A stretch of DNA of 50,863 nt from Chara braunii (taxonomy: Eukaryota; Streptophyta; Charophyceae; Charales; Characeae). Location of the stretch: positions 285,182-336,044 of the forward strand of contig BFEA01000582.1 in assembly GCA_003427395.1 (NCBI GenBank), written 5' to 3'. Under the pieces are notes generated by a model. The model saw only the letters and a list, made by a program, of their open reading frames with translations, was not told the origin of the DNA and made no database searches. A program made the position numbers and the translations under genes. Within the stretch, counting starts at the first letter, position 1. Every line of letters starts with the position of its first letter. Shown here one piece after another: positions 31,601 to 42,635 of the stretch.

Positions 31601-32146
31601 TATTATTAACATGTAGCTACGACATAAAAATGGCGGACGATGTTATTATTCCGCAATAAATCATGATATATGTGCATTTTGTTATGCATCCCAGTACCAA
31701 GAATTGACTTTCGTCATTGGATCACCACTACGGCCCATTTTATCTGTTCTTCTCTTCAGTACTTTAAATTGACTGTTGTCATACATCCAGTTTGTCATGC
31801 ATCCCAGTAGAAGAAATTAACTCTTGTCATACATCCATTTTATCAATCATCCCACACCGGAATAACTTAAAAAAAAAAAAAAAAAACTGACAGTCAAACC
31901 GGTTTCGACACAATTTGGAAAGGAGCAGTATTGACCACATTCTTTGTCCATCACCCGTGAAAAGGTAGTTTTGAAGAACACTTGCATACAACCACTGGAA
32001 GAAACGACTAGAAGAGTGTGGAGGAACGTTATTATTAACATCTATATACAAATATGAAAACGACTGACGATCATATAATTTCGCACAAATCACAAGATGG
32101 CTCCGAAAAATACAATATGAACATGGCAGACGGTCGTAATTGTCAG

Positions 32147-32289
32147 AATCAGTCTCCTGATAAATACACACAAAAAATTCTCATCCTGTCAGAATCAGTC
32201 TCCTGATAATGAGTTAGAATCAGTCTCCTGATAAATACACACAAAAACTTATCATCAGTCTCTTTAAAAATACGCAAGCGAAACTTTGA

Positions 32290-32351
<62 letters not shown>
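32147..32351. repeat. short direct repeats and CT microsatellite
   Basis: AGAATCAGTCTCCTGATAA occurs three times (32149, 32190, 32216) and in degenerate form near 32390, alternating with ATACACACAAAAA. A CT tract occupies 32291-32351. Confidence 0.85.
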
Positions 32352-32352
<1 letters not shown>

Positions 32353-32502
32353 GCATTTGTAAAGTTTCATGATACATGCCACATCTGCAATATTAGTCTC
32401 CTGATAGATGTCACAGAAATACATGGCGTACTAAAAGTTCGACCGCCCCTAAGTTCAAGTACAGTGCGCTACTGCATCGCACATGCCGTCACGAACTCAG
32501 TA

Positions 32503-34377
32503 TTACAATCTTGGAATTGAAGTTTCTGTCTCTCGTTCTCTCCTTGATTCGCTGATACGTGGTTTCGCGAGAACTTCACACTCGTAATCATCTTTAGTGA
32601 TATTTGTGACATGAGCCGCATTGCTTTGCCTGCTGGGTGTTCCTGCGTTGAAGAATGTCACAGCCTTTTCTGCAACTTATGTTGTGCGATCAAGCTTGAA
32701 TATTGAAAAGCTCATTACGGTGTCGCGATTACGCACTGACGCCACAATATTCTGCTTAATTGACGTTAATTTCAGAATCTGCTCTGATGCTTTGCTTGTC
32801 TTCTTAGTCTGTTCAATTTGATACGGCACAGCAAGTTCTGCAAATGCCAGTTGTTGCAAGGTCACCCCGACCCCTCCATCATCCCTTCGCATCTGAAAAA
32901 CTTTCTCTATCACTATCTTGAATGGTTTTGCACCCCACGGATCATTGCCCTGTTATCTCCATGACTTGTTTGTCTGCATCTCTGCTCGCAAGTTCTTGCA
33001 CACTTCCTGTTGGTGGTCCATTTCTGCACATCGCAAGAGTGGTAGCCCTTTCTCTGCCCAAAACCAGTGTTTCAACTGCCATGTTATCTCTCCTCTCACC
33101 GTTGTTATGACTCTGTTACATTCCACCAACACTGACCGCACTCCTATACTATCCACATACATACTGAGTCCGTCTTTCACATTTCTCCCTAACATGTTTG
33201 CTGCTGATTGCAGAGATGCGAGGAAGTCGTCCTCCGAAGGGTACATTGTTGCATCCTTCGCCGCAGTGAACGCATACGCCTTTGCGATTGAACGAAATAA
33301 TCTACCTTTTGCTTTCTTAGGAAAATGTATATTGCCTATGTCGCTTGTCTGATCGTGGTGTCCTCTCTTTCTCTGTATGTTTGACGGTTCCTCGAGAATG
33401 TCGCCCCCTGGTAAGAGACAATGGACATGCGTGAAAAGACAGCAAACACCGTACATGACCAGACAACACATGATTTTGTTAATAGTTTTGTAATATTTCT
33501 TAACTCTCTTTGTGCATCATTAAAAGGACGACATATACGAGGTCTGATATTGTGAACTACTGTTTTAAATAATGCACTTACGTTGTTGCGACGACGACTC
33601 CTTGCGCATCAACTGCTTGTTCGTCTCAACTTTTTCTGCTTCCCCTTGTCCAAGTGCTCCTTCACTTCCACGTTTGCTCTTCAAATTACTCCGTGATTTA
33701 TGGCTGTCCTCGTCATTGCTGTAGTATGAAGTTTTCTCTTCTTCATCATTGTTCGCGTCACTGCTTGCACTTTTGTTTTTTTGCTGTGCGTCACTACCCT
33801 CTTCTTCTTTTGAATCCCCTAAGGTCTCTGATTCACTGTCACTGCCCTCGTTGTCTGTTCTCGCATTTTCCTCACTCTCAGAATGAGAGGCGTCCTCCAT
33901 GGACCGCTGCGCCAAGTTGTCTTCTGCTCGTGTGCTGCTTTCAACAACATCTGACCCCCTCAAATCAATTGTTTCGATGTCTTTATGAACTTTATTTATG
34001 TTTCGTTTCTTCTTTCGTTGTGTTCCTTCGTTGCGAACACATGCAAGTCCTTGATCTGTGAAAGACTTTTTCTTTGGCGCTTTGGGTGGCTTGCTCTCGC
34101 GCCTTGCATGACTATTTTTCGACTTTGGCGTCACAAGAGGTGATTCCTCCCGTCCTTTCAATCTCTCTCTGTCCGTCCTTGTTGCAGCCACGACAACCAA
34201 TGCACGCTCCCTGTCGATCTCTTTCTCCAATCGTCTCTTTGATTTCTCGTTCCCGCTTCGTCTGTGTCTCCGCTTTGTTGTCTTCGAATCGGACTTTGAT
34301 GACTTTCTCACGCCTGATTTTTTCTCATTACGCTTGACGGATCTGCTTAGATCCTCATACTTCGGCCTGGGAGCCAT
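32503..34377 (-). pseudogene. RGEITW-family gene, minus-strand copy (two exons, nonsense changes)
   Basis: Family not recognised. Exon 1 (34377-33582; the ATG is at 34377 since upstream codons are TTG) encodes a Lys/Arg-rich start (MAPRPKYEDLSRSVKRNEKK) and then a Ser/Asp/Glu-rich half. It ends at a strong donor, GTAAGT. Exon 2 (33407-32503, acceptor TCTTACCAG) continues in frame (phase 1) with LFRSIAKAYAFTAAKD and TTVRGEITWQLKHWFWAEKG, then TLQQLAFAE and RDTVMSFSIFKLDR. In-frame TAA codons interrupt it near 32960 and after DRTT near 32680. The basic-then-acidic N-terminus suggests a nuclear or chromatin-binding protein, by composition only. It is a neighbour of the Ulp1 gene on the same strand. 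Confidence 0.6.
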
Positions 34378-34478
34378 TATGACGCTATACGACAAACATC
34401 ATTTCAAAGATACGTGTTTTAAACACCACGGAATCTCCATCATTTTCATATTTTCGCAACACACACCTTTTTTAGATC

Positions 34479-34496
34479 CACACACACACACACACG

Positions 34497-34547
<51 letters not shown>

Positions 34548-34577
34548 ACAGAGAGCGAGAGCGAGAGAGAGAGCGAG

Positions 34578-34614
<37 letters not shown>
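34479..34614. repeat. CA then GA microsatellite
   Basis: CACACA at 34479-34543 passes directly into GAGAGA/GAGCGA to 34614, between the Ulp1 and RGEITW genes. Confidence 0.97.
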
Positions 34615-34619
<5 letters not shown>

Positions 34620-34738
34620 CCCCGGTATCAAATGTTGAAGTCTTACTATCATTTCCATCACTGACCAATTGTTCGTCACCTTCTCCTTCACTATATATAT
34701 ATATACTCTCGCACACTCGTGTGACGCACACATACAAT

Positions 34739-36121
34739 TTATGATTGCAGTTCATCGTTGTCTTTTTGGATGAGCCCCCTGAATATTTCTGCTATCCTAT
34801 TTGAGGCGAGTACGTTGTAGCCCTTCGCTTCGGCTGCTACTCTTGCGATGCTTTGAATCGTTGATTGCCGAAATTGTTGAACAGTTTTCTCGTGCACTAT
34901 AACGTTCTTCACAATTCCGAGCACGTCCGTGGCAGAGGCGTTCTGATATGCCTTCTCTTTCACGAGCTTGTCGATCAACACTGCTGATACGCAGCACAAG
35001 TACACACCACAATCCTCTTTGTTGTTTTGTAGCGAGCATCTTGTATGCAGAAGCCCACGGCCAAACATATCTCTGCAGGTGTTCCATGATGTGTCCACCT
35101 TCTCTTGAGTCAAATCATCTCTGTTGTACTGGTGGCAGAGGTACTCGTGATAGAGAAATGACCGCAATACCTTCCATTGTTTAACTTTCTCCCTTCTATA
35201 TGAGTCCACAAGTATGGCAACTGGCGGTCTGCTGTCAACAAAAAAATCCCCCACTTTCAACAGCACGAGAAACATCCAATGCTCCTCGTGGTTCACAGGA
35301 ATGAGCACCACTGAATTTCTTCGCAGTTCGTCACTGAGTGTACTCTGTTTTTTCGAACGATTCTTTATACGCATCTCCCACCCTTTTTTCGCCACATCGA
35401 TTTTTTGGTGTGCGATTATAACTGCATGCCAGAAACTTGTGCACACGTGCACAGGAACACTATCATCATTTTCAATGTGCTGTTCATATATAGACTGCAG
35501 ATACATATTAATTATTGTGTCATTCAGTCACTTCCGGTCTCCCAACCGCAGAATGTCCGCTTCCACGACTGTTGCTTCGTGTGTTCTTGTTTTCCATGTG
35601 AACGGAAACAAACCATCCTCATTCACCTCCGCGATACCCCACGAGCTGTCAGAAGAGTCGTCAACATCTTCAACGGCATTGCTTCGCTTCGACGGGCCTT
35701 CCGTTGTCATCTGCACCGAGTGGATATATCCTGTCGTCAATAGGGAGTACATCTCATTAAACCAAGGGAGCTTTCCAAGGTTTTCTCACCTCCTTTGCGA
35801 CCTCTCCCTCGACCACAGTGCGGGCACATTTTGGAAGGACTTTGCGTCTCCCTCGCGCGTGGCGAGGGTGGCATTCTGTCCGTCTATCATACTGGACACG
35901 CTTCTCTCATGTCCAGTTCCACTGATCTCTCCGAACGCCATTTTGTCATTGTCAGTCGCCCCGTGAATGTGCATGTTCGCCTCTAGTTGGAAACGAATAC
36001 CTGGTGACCTGCTTCGTTTCTGTGGCAGGTTCCTTAAATCCTTGTTCATGGATGATCCGACAGGCAGCGTCTTTGTTGTTTCCGACATCTTCTCTGTGAC
36101 ACAAGTGCGTAACAATTCCAT
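34739..36121 (-). pseudogene. Ulp1-type (C48) cysteine protease, two in-frame TGA codons
   Basis: C48 proteases cleave SUMO or related ubiquitin-like tags and are common passengers of plant DNA transposons. In the 460-codon frame from ATG 36121 the catalytic set is complete: His281 in NHEEHW, Asp306 in LVDSY, Gln365 in SLQNN and Cys371 in EDCGVY. The substrate-binding entry reads RLGDRK-stop-LNDTIIN, where the family has Trp, so TGA 35525-35527 is a likely TGG-to-TGA change. A second TGA lies at 35786-35788 in the less conserved N-terminal part. Apart from these two stops the frame is open throughout. It lies immediately downstream of the transposase on the same strand. It is probably inactive unless the first stop is spliced out or read through. 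Confidence 0.82.
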
Positions 36122-36467
36122 TTGCAGGGAATAAATGTTACTTCTTTGCGATGTTCAATGGTGACATGCAAACGTTGTAAAAAACAACCATTGCGAAAGA
36201 GAGAGAGTGCCAAAGAAGTTCACTAGTACGACCTTTTTGGCTCATAAAGTGCCAGTTGCTGAAGCGACGGACACCCACTTATGAACCTTTGCCCGCTTGT
36301 TTGATAAACTATTGCACCGCCTTCCATATCGAAACGTGCATGCATAGCATGGAGGACTGATATGTTCACACGCCCTTCACTGATGCATTGCCTTCCGCCA
36401 CATTCTACAACACATATTTGTTTAAGTAAGAACTGTCTGCACGTGGTTGTGCATGTACGGAAAATCT

Positions 36468-38433
36468 TCATTGCGGTTTTGCAAAACATAGAACTATATG
36501 AACGGTGTCTATTATGGTGTCAATAGAGATAACGCTATTGTGATGTCGATTGCTGATCTTCTCCCATTTTAATTTCTTACAACCCGTCACATGCTCTCTT
36601 TCACTATCCACCTCCTTATACCACTGCACGAATGCGCACTTCTGCGGGTTCGTCGCTTCTCCTGTTTGCACATTAATTACAAAAAATATTGCTACTGATG
36701 CGTACCATGTTGATCCCTCATGTGCTCTTACAACGATGATCCCTTATGTGCTCTTACAGCGATATCACTATGCACTGCCCTTCCATGGAACTCAGGTGAT
36801 GCTCTGGCATTTTGCACAACCGCTCCCCTGTTTGTGCCGACACCTGTTGAATCGATGACCAATTGAGTTCTAGTGTGTATCCACGCATCTTCGCTCGGGG
36901 GAGGACAATCATTTTCGCTCATGTACGTGTTCAGTGCCGCTCGAAATTGGTCTTTGCATGGGGTGTAACGCAGTATCTTCTGCGCGCTGGCCGTCACGCC
37001 TGCCACACCATTGTCCACTGTTGAATCATCAAATGAGAACCACCGAAGTTGGAGCGTCGCTGTGTTGCGTGCAGCGAGCGTGTTCAATCCGGTCGTTGAG
37101 CACTCTATGATAGACGACCAATTCTCCGTCGGCCCTCTTCTGCGTCTCCTTACCAAATCATAGTCCTCCTGTAATGCGAGCGATCGCCGAACGTGGTTCA
37201 CCATTTGGAATGCGGCCTTGCGTTTATTGGACGACTGGTACGGGTGTTTGCAGAACTTCCTGTGGTGGTGCTCCCACACATCAGCGGCGAATGTGTCTCG
37301 TAGATCTGATCGTTCTATGCATGATCTGAAATGGAGAAGATCGTGCACTTTAGGAATTTTCCACGCGGACGTTTGATATTCTCTTATTACCGTTTTCAAA
37401 CTCGTTATGAAATCGGTGACGAGTGTATCACACTTGCGATGCACTGTTGTGAGTTGTGTTCCGAAATAAACATATATACAGTTCCATAAGCTTACAGAAA
37501 CAACTAGTCATTCCTCTCCCTGCCCTGCTAGGAATAACATTATGTACAATAAATACGCACACGGTCATCACAGACCGATTTTGCTTAGCTTCAAACCGTC
37601 CCTCTCGAGAAAATAAGTNNNNNNNNNNNNNNNNNNNNNNNNNNNNNNNNNNNNNNNNNNNNNNNNNNNNNNNNNNNNNNNNNNNNNNNNNNNNNNNNNN
37701 NNNNNNNNNNNNNNNNNNNNNNNNNNNNNNNNNNNNNNNNNNNNNNNNNNNNNNNNNNNNNNNNNNNNNNNNNNNNNNNNNNNNNNNNNNNNNNNNNNNN
37801 NNNNNNNNNNNNNNNNNNNNNNNNNNNNNNNNNNNNNNNNNNNNNNNNNNNNNNNNNNNNNNNNNNNNNNNNNNNNNNNNNNNNNNNNNNNNNNNNNNNN
37901 NNNNNNNNNNNNNNNNNNNNNNNNNNNNNNNNNNNNNNNNNNNNNNNNNNNNNNNNNNNNNNNNNNNNNNNNNNNNNNNNNNNNNNNNNNNNNAACGTCC
38001 GAGTGCACCTTTCGCTTATGAATTGTAGTCTCGCATCGAGTTCCTTCAATATGGAGGTTTGTGGAACATGAACCAACTTCTCAAATGCAGCCGTTCTAAA
38101 TGCATCTATCATGCGCAAGAATATGCCATGTTCTATTGTGTGCATACGGTCTGGTTGCAAAGCCATGTGGTAGTCCAACAGTGGATCGTCTCCGACTGGA
38201 CCCCTGTAGAACCCCCACAGACCATTGTGTTGGACATGGTTATGCATGTTTAAATCCATCAACTGCGCTTTTGCCGCCTGACGAATGTTTGCCTCGTCAG
38301 TGTTGAACACATCCGCTATTAGTTGTTTTTTCAATGTCTCAGACCGCCTACAGTTGCTGAAATCAGCAACCACATCCAAGTCGCTTCTTGCCACTGTGCC
38401 ATCGGGGACGTGAAGACAACATTGGGGACGGTT
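36468..38433 (-). pseudogene. CMC / Plavaka-like DNA transposase (partial, gapped, frameshifted)
   Basis: The N-terminal piece (38433-37994) has CRRSETLKKQLIADVF and then GLWGFYRGPVGDDPLLDYHM followed by LQPDRMHTIEHGIFLRMID, resembling the DPh..hxPDxLHxhxxGhF core of Plavaka/KDZ-type transposases. After the gap (37993-37619) an intron probably ends at CAACAG before 37441. The next exon carries KIPKVHDLLHF...WEHHHRKFCKHPYQSSNKRKA, matching the helical segment ending in ASNKR. The C-terminal CAFVQWYKEV...VISIDTIIDTVHIV matches the family's end but is thrown out of frame by a 26-bp tandem duplication at about 36711-36762. Family assignment is from motif memory; the CMC group is likely, Plavaka less sure. 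36122-36467 holds no recognised domain. Confidence 0.65.
37619..37993. other. assembly gap within the transposase
   Basis: 375 undetermined bases. The coding frame enters it from the right. Confidence 0.98.
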
Positions 38434-38672
38434 CACTAGTGGGTATCATTTGTACACACACAAAACCGTGAGGCACAACACTTGACCCCCACTAGTCAAC
38501 CGACTTTAACACATAGACCACTAGTGATCGGAACAAGCCCAGCGAACAACTGACAAACAGTCGGCATCAACGCACTATCGGGGACGTGGGGACACCATTG
38601 GGGACGGTTCACTAGTGGGTGTCATTCGTACACACACAAAACCGTAAGGCACAACACTTGACCCCCACTAGT
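38401..38672. repeat. duplicated foldback / candidate right terminus
   Basis: Two units (38401-38501 and 38575-38672) read GGGGACG...ATTGGGGACGGTTCACT and then end CTTGACCCCCACTAGT. A third partial copy of ACACACAAAACCGTAAGGCA lies at 38687. Each unit pairs GGTTCACTAGTGGG with CCCCCACTAGTCAACC. The sequence ending at 38501 is the inverted counterpart of 24163. Confidence 0.6.
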
Positions 38673-38964
38673 TCTTCGGATGGTGCACACACAAAACCGT
38701 AAGGCACAACATTATGCCCCTTGGTTCTTCTTCTTCGGATGGTGCATTTCCTTCTTCGTTACACGGTGCTTCGAATGCGCTGTTCTCCGGCATGTTAACA
38801 TTCGTGGGAACATCATGTTCCAAACGTGTGTCGTTCATTCTTTCAGTTTCATTTGCTGGAGTCCGATGCAATGTGACGGATGGAATAACACCATTCGCTA
38901 TGAATAACTATGCCCTCAGTGAAGTCGAGTCGCTGAAATGAGTACTGAATGATCATGAACCGTG
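38673..38964. other. acidic open frame on the minus strand, unassigned
   Basis: A minus-strand frame (38871-38668) encodes an acidic stretch (NEEGNAPSEEEEPRG) and ends in the repeat above. It could be a remnant 5' exon of the transposase. Confidence 0.25.
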
Positions 38965-39417
38965 TTATTGCTCGGCGAGTGGAATGGCATTGACATGCTT
39001 TATTGTAGGAGAATACCCTCTCATGGTAACTGGCATCATCAGCTCGGTTCCGCCTGGTCTCTTATTCACCTCTCTCCTCTCTCGGCAGATCATAAGCATT
39101 GAGCACCTGTAAGGCATGAGCGCAGAACTAGTCTTTGAGTATGAAAGTATGGTGAATGTAATTCTCGCCTTTTGCCCTAGTTGTCGGCGAGAGCTAATCT
39201 TGGGGCCGTTGAACGTGACTGGGTTATAACTCGTGAGTGTGTTTTTTCCCCTCGTGTAAACCGGCGAGACGTGCTGCGAATGGCTCACGACCCATCCAAC
39301 GCGTAGAAGACAGACGGTCGTCTTAGTGACAATTACTGTGTTCAGAGCAGGGTGGAGTGAAAAGGAACTTGCATGTGCACTATCAATAGCCAGGTTAGTA
39401 ACGACGACGAGAGACAT
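38965..39417 (-). CDS. unrecognised 150-residue open frame
   Basis: ATG at 39417. The frame is free of stops for 150 codons, with mixed composition (SLVVVTNLAIDSAHASSFSL near the start, RERREVNKRPGGTELMMPV near the end). No motif is recognised. It lies just outside the candidate right end of the 24.2-38.7 kb element. Confidence 0.3.
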   Translation of the reverse strand: MSLVVVTNLAIDSAHASSFSLHPALNTVIVTKTTVCLLRVGWVVSHSQHVSPVYTRGKNTLTSYNPVTFNGPKISSRRQLGQKARITFTILSYSKTSSALMPYRCSMLMICRERREVNKRPGGTELMMPVTMRGYSPTIKHVNAIPLAEQ

Positions 39418-41392
39418 TTGTTAGTCGACTGAGCATGAAGCTAGCCTTTGACCCATCGACCGCCTACGGTTACTAAGACCATTGTCTGTCCCTGACTCCA
39501 AGAGGATGGAGTATGTGACTCTAACGATGTGTGCTTGAGACTAGGCTTGAGGCATATAATAGTATACGCTAGCTCGGGATTCTATGATGGTCACAACCTT
39601 GGTGAATAACCGTCAGAAAGATCGATAGGGAGGGAGAGAAGCCAAGAAGCCCTAACGGAATGGGCGTAGATGGTGCAAACGCGACTTGCTCATTGGTTCC
39701 GAGTCCGTTGAACTCATCATCCCCGAACTGGCAGCAACCGATCATGGTGATATCAATAATGGCTTTCTGGGTATTTTAATAACGGATCCTGACCTACCAG
39801 GTGAAGTTGTTGTTCTCTTGCTTGATAATGAGTTAAGTGTGGGCGAGTGAATAGGAAAACAGTAATCATAGACGTTTGGCTCACCCGACATGTCAGAAGA
39901 GTTCCGCTCTGAAGGCCATGAATAAAGCATGTAACCTTGAGTGCTTTTTATAAAGCATGATAGTCCAGATGCTTTTCAGTATGCATGGTTGGGTGATTAA
40001 TGGGGAGATGGATCACGAATATTGTTAGTGTCGTCATATGGATGTAAGACTTCAGCGGTTTACATGTACTTGCATGATCGAGTCTGCGTGTAATTGAGTG
40101 GGCTTGCTTACACCGTATGATTGGCCCGCAGGCACACGAGTGTTCGTGCAAGCAGACGAGCTTGCAACTGTGTACACCTGCTGGTGTTACTTTTGTGCAG
40201 TCACGTAACCACTTTGGAGCGTCTCATACAAACCCATGAATCAGTGATTATTGGACCAGACATGAATTGTTGTCTCACCTTTCTACGATTGTGCGAATGA
40301 GCAGAAGGTTGAGAAATACGGGTAAAAGCTATATGAACTTTATAAAAACTTTGCAAATGTACGGTTGCTTGATCACTCTGAGTACTGCGTTTGAGTGATG
40401 AGCCTCAAGGGAAAGAAGCAGCAAATGAGAAGAATAGCTTACCTGATCGCAAAGTTTCTGGTTGATGGGGATTAACGGGATACTAACCAGGGGGTTATAT
40501 TTCTATAGAAAAGGTACATAGAGCAATGTGAGTTGGGTCCGCGTACACCAACCTAGCTCAAAGTGAGGCAGGCTCCGTAATTTTCTGTAACAGAGCTGTG
40601 GAACTTTCCCTGGTTGAACATAGAAGACTCGAACACCGTTCGGGCCCACTCGGGGGTAAGTTTCACCAGTGTTACTTACTTCTGTCAGGGTAAGAGGCCC
40701 TCGACTTTATCCATGCCAAATTACACAAGATGAGCACTCCCTAAACTCACTTTTGGGATTGTCCTACCAGAGTAAGGATGCATGGTTTTGAACTCAGAGA
40801 ACTATAAGCAAATATTCATACTCGGAGTTGAAGCATTGAGACCGTGGTAAAACTTTGAGCCCGGAGCGACTTTCGACAGAAAATGGGTGGCCATAACACC
40901 TGTGCTTAGTACAAAGGAAACTGGGCCTAGTGCTCATACCCGAGAAATTCCCATACTTAGCACAAGGCGTCCTAGTCATTGAGTTTTGACATCACAGGGA
41001 GATTATTGTTACTGCTGTAACTCAAGGCCCACTGCCTATTGTTTTCCCATGATCCATGAGGTTGGGGCAGGCTGTTGTATCAAGGCGGTAGCAGTTCTTA
41101 GTGACTTTCAAGGGCTGTCTAATAACGCTGACTTCCCCAAAAGTTCGAAACAACGAGTAGCTCGCAATCAGATATCCGCGAATGACTGCTTACGAGACTG
41201 GTACAGCAAACGCTTCCCTGCTGAAAACTTGTCTGTTCTAACAGTCTAGTGTTCTCGGCGATAAGTTATATTCATTCAACTTTAACAGATCTGAACTAGA
41301 GAACGATCGTTTCCCTCCAAGTGTGAAGGCACTTTGGGGCCACTTGCAGTTTGGCTTACTCGTTTGCCTATAAACCAAAGAGCAGAGAAAAC
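39418..41392. other. no recognised gene; one ATG-less open segment
   Basis: A plus-strand stop-free segment (39656-39848) reads naturally (GSESVELIIPELAATDHGD ... PGEVVVLLLDNE) but has no ATG, so it may be an exon or remnant. The rest is AT-leaning, microsatellite-poor DNA unlike the flanks. Confidence 0.35.
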
Positions 41393-41638
41393 ATGAAAGA
41401 CAAGGAGATCGTAGTGCTAAAATGTGAGGTTACTATGAATAAATATAAGGACTGGGAGCAAGAGGCAATCGCATGCATGAAAATTCAGAAGATGATCCAA
41501 AGAGAAGGTGCAATTCAGAAGGCAGCGGAGAAAAAATATATAGAGTATGCGCTCTACTTTAGCTGCAGTGACGACAGAGTACACAGCGTTGGCTCGTCAC
41601 TAGAGACTGTGGAAAAGGCCAGGGCAAAGCTCTCGTGA
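41393..41638 (+). CDS. unrecognised 81-residue open frame
   Basis: ATG at 41393 (MKDKEIVVLKCEVTMNKYKD). Charged and probably helical in the middle (KIQKMIQREGAIQKAAEKKY). No family recognised. It is followed by a short-repeat tract. Confidence 0.3.
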   Translation: MKDKEIVVLKCEVTMNKYKDWEQEAIACMKIQKMIQREGAIQKAAEKKYIEYALYFSCSDDRVHSVGSSLETVEKARAKLS

Positions 41639-41661
41639 GCTTGGCCGTCCTGGTGGCATAG

Positions 41662-41760
41662 TGCTCAGAACAGTTTTCAATACTCAGAACAGTTTTCAAT
41701 ACTCAGAACGGTTTTCAATACTCAGAACAATATTCAGAACTCAGAACCGTGTTCAGAACA
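41662..41760 (+). repeat. 19-bp short tandem repeat
   Basis: CTCAGAACAGTTTTCAATA is repeated about four to five times with increasing divergence. Further CATTCxGGAAACAAC repeats lie at 41930-41980. Confidence 0.85.
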
Positions 41761-42010
41761 GTATTTAAGTGCTACTCAGTCATTGCACAGTTAGTATTTA
41801 ATTGTTATTCAGTCTTTACTTAATCAACGCTCAACGACATTCTAATCAGCATTCAAATTAGCATTCAGTCAGCAATCCTCAACAATCAATCTACATTCAG
41901 ACACTGGATTCAGACATACCATTCAGACCCAGTGTCCGGAAACAACATTCCGGAAACAGCATTCCAGAAACAACATCTAGAATAGTATTCAAAAGGCACT
42001 CAAGCCGCGG

Positions 42011-42635
42011 ATGCTTGTAAGTCAAGCTCAGTTTCTTCTCCCTCTGTCTGGGAGTAGCTATTTATCTGAACATATGAGAGAGATCAACTCCATTACAGTT
42101 GGCCAGCCGGTCCTTGACAGCCTCAACCTGATCGCTGTCAGAGAGAGCTTTCCCTACAAGTATGTTAGTATTGATGGATTCAAGCGAGAAGATCTGCTTA
42201 TCTTCGTCGTCCTCACTGAGTTCGCTGAAGGTACAGTCAACGGAAAGACTCCAGGGGAACACAAAGCTAGTCTATAGCTTTGGTCCTAAGCTTTTCACGG
42301 ACTACGCCAAGCCTCCGGTCCCCTACTACCTTACTGATGACTCTTATTGGGGTGGACTGGTGGACTTGGCCAAGAGATACATATCTCCAACAGTGATCGA
42401 CTACGAGGCTGTGACCGAGCCCTCTGAGTTTTCTCATCTTAGGAGGGGCATTTTCTCTCAGCCATATCTCCCCACTTTATGGGAGGAGTTTTGTGCCATG
42501 GTTGATTTCCGTATCATGGGACTTGGCTGGAAGTGTTTGGAACTAGCAGGGTTCAGGTGGCTTTACATTCAGAAGTCACAGGCTAAGAGAGTACGGAGAC
42601 ATAGCAAGAAGCCCAAACGACAAACAACAAAATGA
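42011..42635 (+). pseudogene. unrecognised coding region, apparently frameshifted
   Basis: Frame 1 (ATG 42011 to TAG 42277) gives YVSIDGFKREDLLIFVVLTE. A second frame, open from 42162 to TGA 42633, gives LVYSFGPKLFTDYAKPPVPY, WGGLVDLAKRYISPTVIDYE and a Lys/Arg-rich end. The two read as parts of one protein with a shift near 42265, or as two exons. No domain is recognised. Confidence 0.35.
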
